Source: Aureibaculum algae (GTDB lineage Bacteria; Bacteroidota; Bacteroidia; Flavobacteriales; Flavobacteriaceae). Taken from it: DNA of 64,000 bases. Shown here piece after piece: positions 17,012-25,661 of the stretch (position 1 is its first letter; each line of letters starts with the position of its first letter). A model generated the notes under the pieces. The model saw nothing but the letters and a program-made list of their open reading frames with translations. It ran no database searches and had not been told where the DNA came from. Both the position numbers and the translations under genes were made by a program. The stretch is taken from assembly GCF_006065315.1 (NCBI RefSeq), contig NZ_CP040749.1, positions 992,001-1,056,000 on the forward strand. Reading direction: 5' to 3'.

Positions 17012-17950
17012 ATGAAAAAAGTAGTTATCCAAATCTTAAGAAAATTAAAAGGGAGCCTAGAATTTTTGTCAATTTTCTTTCTATTGTTTTTATTAGTAGC
17101 ATGTAATGTTGAGTCTGATATTAAATTTCCAGTTAAAGTGGGTATAAAACCTGAAAGTATAACCAAAGGATTTAATGATAATTATTATGTATCTGTAATG
17201 AATGGCAAAGAGAAAGGAGATGGTGAGATTGTTGAAATTTCAAAAGAGGGAGTACGTGTATTTGCAAAAGGATTTGATGAACCAAAGGGGATTGTATTTA
17301 TAGAAGGACACCTCTATTTTTCAGATCTAGATTGCGTTTGGAAAGTAGACAAGGATGGAAAAACGGGTATTTTTGTAAAAAAAGATGATTTTCCAAAAGA
17401 GGTATTATACTTAAATGATGTTGCTGTTGATGCGGACGCTAAAGGTTTTTACGTGGTGGATATGGGAGCAACCAAATATATGCGAGATGAAAAGAACAAC
17501 CTATGGCCTTTAGATAGTGATGAGGCTAAGTTAGTACCAGAATTAGGTCGAGTTTACCATGTAGATTTACAAGGAAAAGTGTCTTTAGTGCAAGATACAT
17601 CTCCTCTGATGTTGAATCCAAATGGCGTAGGGCTGGATAATAATAACAATATTATGGTTACATCATTTTTTCTTGGAAATGTGTTGGTAAACAAAGGAGG
17701 TGAATTAGCACCTTTAAAAGGTGTGTTTAGAGGTGCGGATGGTATAGAGCAAGACAGTTCAGGTAATTATTATGTGAGTAGCTGGAGTGAAGGAAAGGTT
17801 TGGAAAATAAATGGAAAAACGGAAGAAGCCACCGTGTTGATTGACGGATTAAAATCGGCAGCCGATTTTTATTTAGAAGAGCATAATGAACGATTACTCG
17901 TTCCTGACATGCTCTCAGGAATTATATATGCCGTTGATTTAAACAAGTAG
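17012..17950 (+). CDS. SMP-30/gluconolactonase-like beta-propeller lipoprotein
   Basis: The frame is open from 16928, but the lipoprotein signal makes best sense from ATG 17012 (312 residues; Cys31 in LLFLLVAC); ATG 17006 two codons earlier is possible. The mature part is a six-bladed propeller of the SMP-30/NHL type: 'VNVESD' linker, 'GFDEPKGIVFIEGHLYFSD', 'LYLNDVAVDADAKGFYVVD', 'LMLNPNGVGLDNNNNIMV', 'GADGIEQDSSGNYYVSSW'. The L-N-D and L-N-P-N-G motifs match metal-ligand positions of SMP-30-like lactonases. It may hydrolyse a sugar lactone or bind a ligand in the periplasm or at the surface. It is the last gene before a hairpin and a convergent operon. Confidence 0.8.
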   Translation: MKKVVIQILRKLKGSLEFLSIFFLLFLLVACNVESDIKFPVKVGIKPESITKGFNDNYYVSVMNGKEKGDGEIVEISKEGVRVFAKGFDEPKGIVFIEGHLYFSDLDCVWKVDKDGKTGIFVKKDDFPKEVLYLNDVAVDADAKGFYVVDMGATKYMRDEKNNLWPLDSDEAKLVPELGRVYHVDLQGKVSLVQDTSPLMLNPNGVGLDNNNNIMVTSFFLGNVLVNKGGELAPLKGVFRGADGIEQDSSGNYYVSSWSEGKVWKINGKTEEATVLIDGLKSAADFYLEEHNERLLVPDMLSGIIYAVDLNK

Positions 17951-17976
17951 CTCAGACTTTCGAAACCGAGTCTGAG
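17951..17976 (+). terminator. Hairpin directly after the SMP-30-like gene
   Basis: CTCAGACT (17951-17958) and AGTCTGAG (17969-17976) form an 8-bp perfect stem with a 10-base loop immediately after the stop codon. There is no good T-run downstream, so termination efficiency is uncertain. It sits in the gap between two convergent genes, the usual place for a terminator. Confidence 0.5.
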
Positions 17977-17992
17977 TTACTGTTATAAAAGC

Positions 17993-18012
17993 ATTACTTT
18001 AAAACAAGTAAT
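17993..18012 (-). terminator. Terminator for the GH43 operon (- strand)
   Basis: ATTACTT (17993-17999) and AAGTAAT (18006-18012) form a 7-bp stem just after the GH43 TAG stop when read on the - strand, and the transcript then continues with GCTTTTAT. It plausibly ends the 29731-to-18015 operon. The stem is short and AT-rich, so the call is tentative. Confidence 0.45.
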
Positions 18013-18014
18013 AA

Positions 18015-19718
18015 CTATTCATAAATAGCATCATTACCTGTATAGGTAAAAGAATCAAAATACGCTTTATTAGTGCTTTCTTTTCCATTTGAAGTGGTGT
18101 ACATTCCTAATGTAACACCAACAAAACCACCCGCTTCTTTGGTGCTTAAGTACTTTCCGTCACTATTTTCTGCTAGAATTTTCCAGTCGTCACCAATAGC
18201 ATAAGAAAAGTTATAAGTATCTACATTCGCTTCAATTTTTAATTGGATCGTAGAAGTTGTTTCGGGTAAATCAACAGAAGCAATTACGGTCAGCTCTTTT
18301 TCACCGCCTTTTATTAATTGAACAATAGGATTACCATTTTTAACTGATTTGCATAAATAGTAAAAATGAGCTTCATTCTGAAAGGCAACTAAACCGGCAC
18401 TTTCATTAGGAGACTGAGTTGAAAAGTCCATCGTTACACTAGCAGAACCTTTTAAATGTTGCTGTCTATGCCCAATAAAACTAGGGTTAATTAAACCAGA
18501 TAGTGTTTGTGGCCTTGTGTTTATGGTTAAAAAACCTTTCTTTTCTTCCAAACTATACCAAGTATCTTTGGGTGTTCTTAAGAACATCCAATGGTACCCT
18601 AATTTGTTTGTTTCAAAACCTTCTGTGTAGGTAAAGTTACCATTAAGTTTAAATGCCTCTTTATTTATTTTTACTCCTTTTGGTAATGGATATTGATATT
18701 TAATGGTTTCACCATCTAAATCAAAGATTGGCCAATCATCAACCCATTTTACAGGAGCTAGAAAGGTTTCTCTACCCGTGTTGTAATGATCGTCTCCATA
18801 ATCTCTTGTAGCCAAAAATACGCCATACCATTCGCCATTTTTAGTTTGTATTAAATCAGCATGTCCAGCGGATGTTATCGGGTCTTTTCGATTGGGATCT
18901 AACTGTCGTTGCGTCAGTATTGGATTGTCTTTGTATGGTATAAATTCGTCATTTATGTTTTTATTTCTAAGGATTACCTCAGAGTGGTCAACTGAAGTTC
19001 CTCCTTCTGCTGCCATTAAATAGTAATAACCATTTAACTTATACATTCTTGGACCTTCAATCCATACTGGTTTTTTAGAAATGTCAACACCTCCATTTAT
19101 AAGAATTCTATGTTCACCAACTACTTTTAATTTTTCTTTATCAAATTCAACCATTCTAATAGTACGATGACCTTGATATAACGGTTTGTTATCAGGAGCA
19201 TCACTATTATAAATGAGATAAGACTTGTCTCCGTCAAAAAATAGGGCAGGGTCAATACCATTAACTTCTGGAAAATAAGTGGGATTTGACCATGGGCCTG
19301 CTGGATTTTTAGCGGTTACTACAAAATTACCCTTACCATCAACTACGGTACAAGTAAGATAAAAAAGACCATTATCATAACTGATATCTGGGGCAAAAAT
19401 ACCTCTAGAGACTCCCAAACCTTCCAATTCTAATTGTTCAGGTCTATCTAAAACATTACCAATTTGCACCCAATTTACAAGGTCTGTACTTTTAAAAATA
19501 GGAATGCCAGGAAAAAAAGAAAAGGTAGAGGTAACAAGATAGTAATTACCGTTATCATCTTGTGTAATGCTGGGGTCAGGATACCAACCCGACAAAATTG
19601 GATTATTGTAATAATTTTGTTCTATTTCTGTCTGTACGGTCGTAGTGTTCTCTTTGCTTTTGGTATTACAACTACTCAATACAATTGCGATGATTAGAAA
19701 TGGTATAACTTTTCTCAT
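18015..19718 (-). CDS. GH43 beta-xylosidase/arabinofuranosidase lipoprotein with C-terminal ConA-like domain
   Basis: 567 residues. The lipobox Cys is at residue 17 (AIVLSSC). The five-bladed GH43 propeller shows the base Asp48 in GWYPDPSI, the pKa modulator Asp156 in NGIDPALF and the acid Glu221 in WIEGPRMY. Residues ~370-560 form the concanavalin-A-like domain typical of long GH43 beta-xylosidases ('GYHWMFLRTPKDTWYSLEEKKGFLTI'). It removes xylose or arabinose from xylo-oligosaccharides. It is the last gene of a seven-gene - strand operon whose members are 10-22 bases apart. The Cys is followed by N-T-K-S-K rather than an acidic stretch, so it may face the periplasm. Confidence 0.93.
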   Translation of the reverse strand: MRKVIPFLIIAIVLSSCNTKSKENTTTVQTEIEQNYYNNPILSGWYPDPSITQDDNGNYYLVTSTFSFFPGIPIFKSTDLVNWVQIGNVLDRPEQLELEGLGVSRGIFAPDISYDNGLFYLTCTVVDGKGNFVVTAKNPAGPWSNPTYFPEVNGIDPALFFDGDKSYLIYNSDAPDNKPLYQGHRTIRMVEFDKEKLKVVGEHRILINGGVDISKKPVWIEGPRMYKLNGYYYLMAAEGGTSVDHSEVILRNKNINDEFIPYKDNPILTQRQLDPNRKDPITSAGHADLIQTKNGEWYGVFLATRDYGDDHYNTGRETFLAPVKWVDDWPIFDLDGETIKYQYPLPKGVKINKEAFKLNGNFTYTEGFETNKLGYHWMFLRTPKDTWYSLEEKKGFLTINTRPQTLSGLINPSFIGHRQQHLKGSASVTMDFSTQSPNESAGLVAFQNEAHFYYLCKSVKNGNPIVQLIKGGEKELTVIASVDLPETTSTIQLKIEANVDTYNFSYAIGDDWKILAENSDGKYLSTKEAGGFVGVTLGMYTTSNGKESTNKAYFDSFTYTGNDAIYE

Positions 19719-19740
19719 AAAATTAAATTTAGGTTTTTAA

Positions 19741-20778
19741 TCAATCTTTATACGGATCTAATGTTACAATTGTTCCATCTTCTAAATAGGTAATTTCAGC
19801 AACTTTTACTGATCTTAAGTGTGTTACCCCTTTAGATAAAGAAGAATCATGGTAAAATAAATATGATTTTCCTTCAATCTCACAAACGGAATGATGAGAT
19901 GTCCAACCGACAACAGGATTTAATATTCTTCCTTTATAGGTAAACGGACCATAGGGATTGTCACTAATTCCATAACATATAAAATGTGTATCACCTGTAG
20001 AATAAGAGAAATAATACTTTCCGTTATGTTTATGTAACCAAGCGGCTTCAAAAAAGCGACGCTCATTATCTCCTGCTAATAATAATGCACCCTTTTCATC
20101 TACAATTTCTATTGTTTTAGGTTTTTCTGCAAATTCCAATAAGTCATCCGTCATTTTAGCAACATAGGGTAATAATGCAGGTTCATTATCATCAGGAAGA
20201 AAGGCAGTGGGACTATCAGGTTCTGAAGCATTAAATGTTCCAGTTCTCCATCGCTGTAATTGTCCGCCCCAAAGTCCTCCAAAATACATATAATAACTTC
20301 CGTCATCATCTTTAAAAACAGCAGGGTCAATGGAAAAACTCCCTTTAATAGCTTCAGGTTGAGCTGTAAATGGACCTGTTGGTGATGGGCTTGTAGCTAC
20401 ACCAATACGAAATATGCCATCATAGGCTTTCGCTGGAAAAAATAAATAATAAGTACCATCTTTTTCATTAGCATCAGGAGCCCACATTTGTTTTTCTGCC
20501 CATGGCACATCGTTTACATGTAAGGCCATGCCATTGTCTATAGCTTTACTGTCAATACTATCCATAGAAATTACGTGGTAATCTTCCATGGCGAAATGAC
20601 TTCCTAGATCATCAAATGCTTCTCCAGCATCAACATCATGTGAAGGGTATATATAAATTTTCCCATTAAAATAATGTGCCGATGGGTCGGCAGTGTAAAT
20701 ATGAGAGACTAGGGGTTGAGAGATTGCTTTTTTGTTTAAAGCATCAAAATCGATATGTTCTATACTTTCTTCTGGCAT
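19741..20778 (-). CDS. GH43 (subfamily-1-like) intracellular beta-xylosidase/alpha-L-arabinofuranosidase
   Basis: 345 residues and no signal peptide, so cytoplasmic. Catalytic triad positions: base Asp31 in IYTADPSAHYF, modulator Asp151 in FSIDPAVF, acid Glu244 in RRFFEAAWLH. The opening 'PLVSHIYTADPSAHYFNGKI' and the 'GSHFAMEDYHVISMDS' segment resemble GH43 subfamily 1 enzymes, which act on xylobiose or arabinose-decorated xylo-oligosaccharides. It lies 11 bases downstream of a GPH-type transporter gene, a pairing also seen in other xylan systems: the carrier brings in short xylo-oligosaccharides and this enzyme cuts them inside. Subfamily assignment is from motif memory and not from a search. 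Confidence 0.92.
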   Translation of the reverse strand: MPEESIEHIDFDALNKKAISQPLVSHIYTADPSAHYFNGKIYIYPSHDVDAGEAFDDLGSHFAMEDYHVISMDSIDSKAIDNGMALHVNDVPWAEKQMWAPDANEKDGTYYLFFPAKAYDGIFRIGVATSPSPTGPFTAQPEAIKGSFSIDPAVFKDDDGSYYMYFGGLWGGQLQRWRTGTFNASEPDSPTAFLPDDNEPALLPYVAKMTDDLLEFAEKPKTIEIVDEKGALLLAGDNERRFFEAAWLHKHNGKYYFSYSTGDTHFICYGISDNPYGPFTYKGRILNPVVGWTSHHSVCEIEGKSYLFYHDSSLSKGVTHLRSVKVAEITYLEDGTIVTLDPYKD

Positions 20779-20789
20779 AATTTTAAATT

Positions 20790-22244
20790 TTAATTTCTTC
20801 GTTCATTTAAATCTGTTTCAATTTGTACTTCCATTTTTTTATTTATTTCATAGAAAAACAAAAGTCCTACACCCATTAAAAAAGGAATTGCTGGATAAAT
20901 ACTTACGAGCATTTTAGTCCCTTGTATGGCACTATCTGGTTGTATAATAGCTTCGCCAGCAGTAGCAACTTCTTTTGTAACGTAGCCATAAAGACCTAAA
21001 ATCCATGTTAATAAGGCACTTCCTATACTAAGTCCTCCTTTTAAACCTACCATCATGGCGGAGAAAATAATGGCTGTAGCCCTTCTATTGGTTTTCCATT
21101 CAGAATAATCAGCAACATCTGCTATCATGGCCCATAGTAACGGAATTGTAATTCCATAGAAAAAACCATGGAATATTTGAGAGATAAACATTAACTCCAC
21201 TGATTTTGAGGAGAAAAAATAAAAGAAAATAATGAATAGTGTTGATATAAATAAGAACACTTTAAAAACATCTCTTTTACCGTATTTATCTGCTAATCTT
21301 TTAGATAAACCAATACCAACAATCATAAAAATAATGCCACCAGCATTAAATAAACCAAAACCAGCAGAAACAGGATCTTCACCAAAGAAGTTAATTCCGA
21401 TATTAGATAAGAAATCTAAAATGGGACTAATGAATGAGGTTAGCTCAGTGGCATCAACATAATTTTTAAAATAATAAACGTATGAACCACCTTTCATAGC
21501 GAGTGTAATAAAAATCAATGTTGTTAAAATCAACATGATAATCCATGGTTTGTTTTTCGTTAAATCACCAATATCCTCTTTTAAGCTTGATTTTTGCTCA
21601 GCAGTTGGTATTACACGTTCCTTTGTTGTTAGAAAAGTTATGATGAGCATAATAGTACCAATAATAGCTAGCCAAGTCATTACAATTTCAATACCAACAG
21701 CTTTGTCTCCACCACCAGCTGTTTCAATGATGGGTAGCATAAATACTTGCACAAAAAATTGAGCAAACATTACGGCTACGAATCGATATGATGATAGGCT
21801 GTTTCGCTCTCCCATATCACCGGTAATAACACCACTTAAAGCAGAGTAGGGTAAGTTGTTTGCAGCATAGAGTAATAGTAAAAGAGAATACGTTGCTGCA
21901 GCGTAAATAACCTTGCCTTTATATGCAAAATCGGGCGTGCTAAATGCTAAAAGAGCAGCAACTCCTAGCGGTATGGCTGTCCATAATATCCAAGGTCTAA
22001 ATTTCCCCCATTTAGAGGTTGTTCTATCTGCAAGTGCACCAATAATTGGATTAAAACCGAAAGCGGCAATTAAACCTACAGTCAGCATAATAGCTGAAGC
22101 ATGGTTTGTGTCAAGCCCATAAATATCGGTATAAAAATAGGCAAGGTAAGTCATTAGTGTTTGAAAAACCAAGTTTGCAGCAAGGTCACCTAAGCTATAG
22201 CCTATTTTTTCTTTTATGGATAATTTTTGTGAAATAGAACTCAT
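20790..22244 (-). CDS. GPH-family (MFS) sugar:cation symporter
   Basis: 484 residues with about 12 hydrophobic segments. The family is given by 'SIKEKIGYSLGDLAANLVFQ' at the N-terminus, '[26 protein letters not shown]' after TM2, and the 'MIADVADYSEWKTNRRATAIIFSAM' block in the C-half, all standard for glycoside-pentoside-hexuronide symporters. It should import xylosides or xylo-oligosaccharides across the inner membrane with Na+ or H+. The loop between TM5 and TM6 is short here (ETAGGGDKAVGIE), unlike the large insert in the second GPH carrier at 28118. It sits between GH10 and the cytoplasmic GH43 in the operon. Confidence 0.93.
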   Translation of the reverse strand: MSSISQKLSIKEKIGYSLGDLAANLVFQTLMTYLAYFYTDIYGLDTNHASAIMLTVGLIAAFGFNPIIGALADRTTSKWGKFRPWILWTAIPLGVAALLAFSTPDFAYKGKVIYAAATYSLLLLLYAANNLPYSALSGVITGDMGERNSLSSYRFVAVMFAQFFVQVFMLPIIETAGGGDKAVGIEIVMTWLAIIGTIMLIITFLTTKERVIPTAEQKSSLKEDIGDLTKNKPWIIMLILTTLIFITLAMKGGSYVYYFKNYVDATELTSFISPILDFLSNIGINFFGEDPVSAGFGLFNAGGIIFMIVGIGLSKRLADKYGKRDVFKVFLFISTLFIIFFYFFSSKSVELMFISQIFHGFFYGITIPLLWAMIADVADYSEWKTNRRATAIIFSAMMVGLKGGLSIGSALLTWILGLYGYVTKEVATAGEAIIQPDSAIQGTKMLVSIYPAIPFLMGVGLLFFYEINKKMEVQIETDLNERRN

Positions 22245-22264
22245 AATTTTATGTGTTGAGGTAA

Positions 22265-23410
22265 TTAGTTTTGTTTTTTAAGCTCTATTATTTGTTGATA
22301 AGCTTTTTTGGGATTCAATTTTCGGTCAAATAAAAGTGGGTGATTTGTTCTTCCTTTTATAGGCCAGTCATTGAGCCAAGATTGACCATCATGTACCCCC
22401 CAAAAGGTAACCCTACTTATTTTATCCTTATGTTTTAAAAATAAATTGAAAATGTCTTCATATCGTTTAGCTAGTTTGTTTTGTATTGAATCAGGTAATG
22501 TATTTGGATAAGGATTCATTTTAGGATCGCCTTCAAATTGCTCATAACTCTGTTCCACTGCCGCTCCATTTAAATCCCATGGATTAGGTAGTACGGTTAT
22601 ATCTAATTCAGTGAACATCACCTTAACACCTAAATCTGAATAGGCAATAATACTGTTTTCAATATCTTCTAAAGAAGGTCCTTCTAAACTCCAATGTGCT
22701 TGCATGCCAACGCCATCTATCTTTGTTCCTTTTGCTTGTAGATCTTTAACAAGTTGAACCACACCTGCTCTTTTTTCAGGTTTCCAAAGGTTATAATCAT
22801 TATAATTTAGTTCGGCTGCTGGATCTGCCAGAGCAGCAAGTTGAAAAGCATAATTAATATAATCTTTACCCATTACTTTTAAGAAAATAGATTCTCGTAA
22901 GGTGCCATCTTCATTTAAGGCTTCATTTACCACATCCCAACTATGTATTCTTCCTTTGTATTTACCAACAATTGTGTTAATATGACTCTTAAGGTTCTCA
23001 GCCATTGTGGCACTGTCACTTATCGTATTTATATACGGAGCTAACTGGCTATGCCATACTAAAGTATGACCAACGATATGCATGGTGTTTTTTTCACCTA
23101 AAGCCACATATTGATCAGACATATTATAGTTGAACGTGTTTTCTTCAGGATGGATATTCATCCATTTCATAATGTTTTCTGGTGTAAGCGTATTAAACTC
23201 TTTACCAATTAATTGCAGAGCCAAGGTGTCTTTCCCGTTAATGTGATTATCATTTACGGCAGACCCAACAAAAAAGTCGTCTGAAAATGCACTTTTTAAT
23301 GTTAATGTTTCTTCATTAACTTGTTTTTCTACTTCTTCTTTTTTCTCGCAACTAATTGCTGAAACCATAAATAAGAGTAGGAGTGTGGTGATTTTAAAGT
23401 TGATTTTCAT
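22265..23410 (-). CDS. GH10 endo-beta-1,4-xylanase lipoprotein (second copy)
   Basis: The frame extends upstream to 23542, but that would overlap GH3; ATG 23410 begins a lipoprotein signal (MKINFKITTLLLLFMVSAISC, Cys21) and leaves a 10-base gap to the GH3 stop. 381 residues. GH10 marks: 'PENIMKWMNIHPEENTFNY', 'HTLVWHSQL', acid/base Glu163 in WDVVNEALN, nucleophile Glu268 in FTELDI, and 'VTFWGVHDGQSWLNDWP'. The Cys is followed by E-K-K-E-E, compatible with surface exposure. It supplies xylo-oligosaccharides to the transporter and GH43 encoded downstream. Confidence 0.95.
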   Translation of the reverse strand: MKINFKITTLLLLFMVSAISCEKKEEVEKQVNEETLTLKSAFSDDFFVGSAVNDNHINGKDTLALQLIGKEFNTLTPENIMKWMNIHPEENTFNYNMSDQYVALGEKNTMHIVGHTLVWHSQLAPYINTISDSATMAENLKSHINTIVGKYKGRIHSWDVVNEALNEDGTLRESIFLKVMGKDYINYAFQLAALADPAAELNYNDYNLWKPEKRAGVVQLVKDLQAKGTKIDGVGMQAHWSLEGPSLEDIENSIIAYSDLGVKVMFTELDITVLPNPWDLNGAAVEQSYEQFEGDPKMNPYPNTLPDSIQNKLAKRYEDIFNLFLKHKDKISRVTFWGVHDGQSWLNDWPIKGRTNHPLLFDRKLNPKKAYQQIIELKKQN

Positions 23411-23420
23411 GAGATGAATA

Positions 23421-25640
23421 TTAGTTAATTGTGAATTTAATTTTTTTTGTGATATTATCTGAGGCGTTACCCACGTAAATGTAGTAATTGCCAGTTTCAA
23501 GTTGCCAATTGGCAGTTGATTCATTATAAAATGAAAGGTCATCGGTATTTATCAAAATCTCAACAGTTTTTTGTTCACCAGCGTTGAGATTAACTTTGTT
23601 GAACCCTTTCAATTCTTTGAAAGCTCTTTGGACTTTAGATTTAGATTTACCCACATATACTTGTACTACTTCCGCACCGTCTTCAGTCCCTGTATTGGCC
23701 ACTTTGCAAGTCACTTTAATTTGACTTTTAGGAGTATATGATTTTTTGTCAGTGGTAATGTCGGTTAAGTCAAAAGAACTATATGATAATCCGAATCCAA
23801 ATGGAAATAATGGTTTTATTTTTTTAGTATCGTGCCATCTGTAGCCTACTAAAATTCCCTCTTTGTATTCTTGATTAATAGAGTCGCCAGGATAAGAAAT
23901 ATCACCATAAAAATGAGCTGCATTATCTTTTAATTTTTTAGGAAAAGAAAAAGGTAATTTACCAGAAGGGTTTACATTACCTATAACAACATCGGCAATA
24001 GCTTCACCAGCCATACTTCCTAAATACCACGATTGCATTAATCCGTTCACATTGTCTAACCAAGGCATTTCTACAGCGTTACCACTAACTAGAATAACAC
24101 CCATGTTTTTGTTAACCTTTAAAAGTTCATCAATTAAATCTTCTTGACCAAAAGGAAGTCCGAATTTTAACCGGTCACCACCTTCACAATCTTGATGATG
24201 ATTTTTATTTAATCCACCCACGAATAAAACAATATCCGCTTTTTGTGCTGCAGCAATAGCTTCTGTTTTAAGTTTGCCAGCATCTAATGTAGAGGGTAAA
24301 ACTTGAGCATAAGCAGAAGGTCCTGAGGCATAACCCATTGCATGAATTATAGTCGCGTTTTTGTAGATTTTTTTAAGGCCTTCCAATGGTGAAATTTCAA
24401 ACTGTGCTTTTAATTCTGAAGAACCACCACCAATGGTCATAGAACGTGTGGCATTTTCACCAATTACAGCTATAGTTATATTTTTATCATCTTTAATTGG
24501 AAAGAAGTTGTTTTCATTTTTCAATAATACGATACCTTCAGAAGCAACTTTTCTTGCAACTTCGTGGTGTTCCACATTATTCATTCTTCCCATGGGTCTA
24601 TTAGAACTCATGGTTGTGCGATACATCAACCTTAAAATTCTGCGGACTTTATCATCTACATATTTCTCGTCAATTTCACCACTTTTTAATAATTGTAAAA
24701 AAGGGTACGCTAGATAATAATTGTCATAGGCATTTTTTCGGTTTGTAGTTAAACCGTCAGTCCCTGTACCCATTTCAATATCTAATCCATTAAGAATTGC
24801 CTCTTTGGTATTATGAGCACTTCCCCAATCGGTTATAACAACGCCATCAAAACCCCAGTCACCTTTTAAAATTTTATTGATTAATTTATCATGATGACTA
24901 CAATATTGTCCGTTGTGTTTATTGTATGACCCCATAAGAGACCAAACACCGCCTTCTATAATGGCTGCTTTAAAGGCAGGTAAATAGATTTCATGCAAAG
25001 CTCTTTCGCTTACTTTAACATTTATATGACCACGCCATTCTTCTTGGTTATTAAGAACATAATGTTTTACACAAGCCGAAACTCCATTTTGTTGCACTCC
25101 TTTTATATAAGGAACTACCATTTTTGAGGCAAGAAAAGGGTCTTCACCCATATACTCAAAATTACGACCATTTAAAGGTGTGCGGTAAATATTTACACCA
25201 GGACCTAATAAGATATCTTTCTTTCTATATCTTGCTTCTTCACCAACACTAATTCCATAGTCACTTGAAAGACTAGGGTTAAAGGTTGCCGAAAGACAAG
25301 TTAACGCTGGAAATGCTGTTATGGAATCATTTGTCCATTCTGCATAGCCCCAATTGTCCCAATTAATTTCACCTCTAACACCATGTGGTCCATCGGACAT
25401 CCAGATTTCAGGAATCCCTAATCTAGGAATCCCCGGAGTACTAAATTTTGATTGAGCGTGGCATAGCGATACCTTTTCTTCTAACGTTAGTAAAGAAATT
25501 ATACTGTCAATTTTTACTTCAGTATTTTTTGAATGAATACTGCTTGATTGTTGTGCGTTTGTAAGCGAATAACTTAGTATAAAGCACATAACAATTATGG
25601 AATGTATTGCTTTATTTTTTTGAATGATGAATGTGTTCAT
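23421..25640 (-). CDS. GH3 beta-glucosidase/beta-xylosidase
   Basis: 739 residues with signal peptide ending near SLTNAQ; periplasmic. GH3 domain 1 contains 'GPGVNIYRTPLNGRNFEYMGEDPF', 'VKHYVLNNQE' and the nucleophile Asp271 in VVITDWGS. Domain 2 carries 'LLKNENNFFPI' and 'IGENATRSMTIGGGSS'. A fibronectin-III-like domain closes the protein ('VTCKVANTGTEDGAEVVQVYVG'). It removes beta-linked glucose or xylose from oligosaccharide ends. With GH94 upstream and GH10 downstream, either cellodextrins or xylo-oligosaccharides fit; specificity cannot be told from sequence. Confidence 0.94.
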   Translation of the reverse strand: MNTFIIQKNKAIHSIIVMCFILSYSLTNAQQSSSIHSKNTEVKIDSIISLLTLEEKVSLCHAQSKFSTPGIPRLGIPEIWMSDGPHGVRGEINWDNWGYAEWTNDSITAFPALTCLSATFNPSLSSDYGISVGEEARYRKKDILLGPGVNIYRTPLNGRNFEYMGEDPFLASKMVVPYIKGVQQNGVSACVKHYVLNNQEEWRGHINVKVSERALHEIYLPAFKAAIIEGGVWSLMGSYNKHNGQYCSHHDKLINKILKGDWGFDGVVITDWGSAHNTKEAILNGLDIEMGTGTDGLTTNRKNAYDNYYLAYPFLQLLKSGEIDEKYVDDKVRRILRLMYRTTMSSNRPMGRMNNVEHHEVARKVASEGIVLLKNENNFFPIKDDKNITIAVIGENATRSMTIGGGSSELKAQFEISPLEGLKKIYKNATIIHAMGYASGPSAYAQVLPSTLDAGKLKTEAIAAAQKADIVLFVGGLNKNHHQDCEGGDRLKFGLPFGQEDLIDELLKVNKNMGVILVSGNAVEMPWLDNVNGLMQSWYLGSMAGEAIADVVIGNVNPSGKLPFSFPKKLKDNAAHFYGDISYPGDSINQEYKEGILVGYRWHDTKKIKPLFPFGFGLSYSSFDLTDITTDKKSYTPKSQIKVTCKVANTGTEDGAEVVQVYVGKSKSKVQRAFKELKGFNKVNLNAGEQKTVEILINTDDLSFYNESTANWQLETGNYYIYVGNASDNITKKIKFTIN

Positions 25641-25661
25641 ATTGTAATGTTTTTAAATAGT

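Noticed and set aside
16858..17106. 82-codon frame overlapping the end of the ThuA gene and start of the SMP-30-like gene
   Set aside because: It is out of frame with both real genes, and its sequence has no domain or signal peptide; it is a shadow frame.
23411..23542. Upstream extension of the second GH10 gene
   Set aside because: It overlaps the GH3 C-terminal coding region, while ATG 23410 opens a clear lipoprotein signal.
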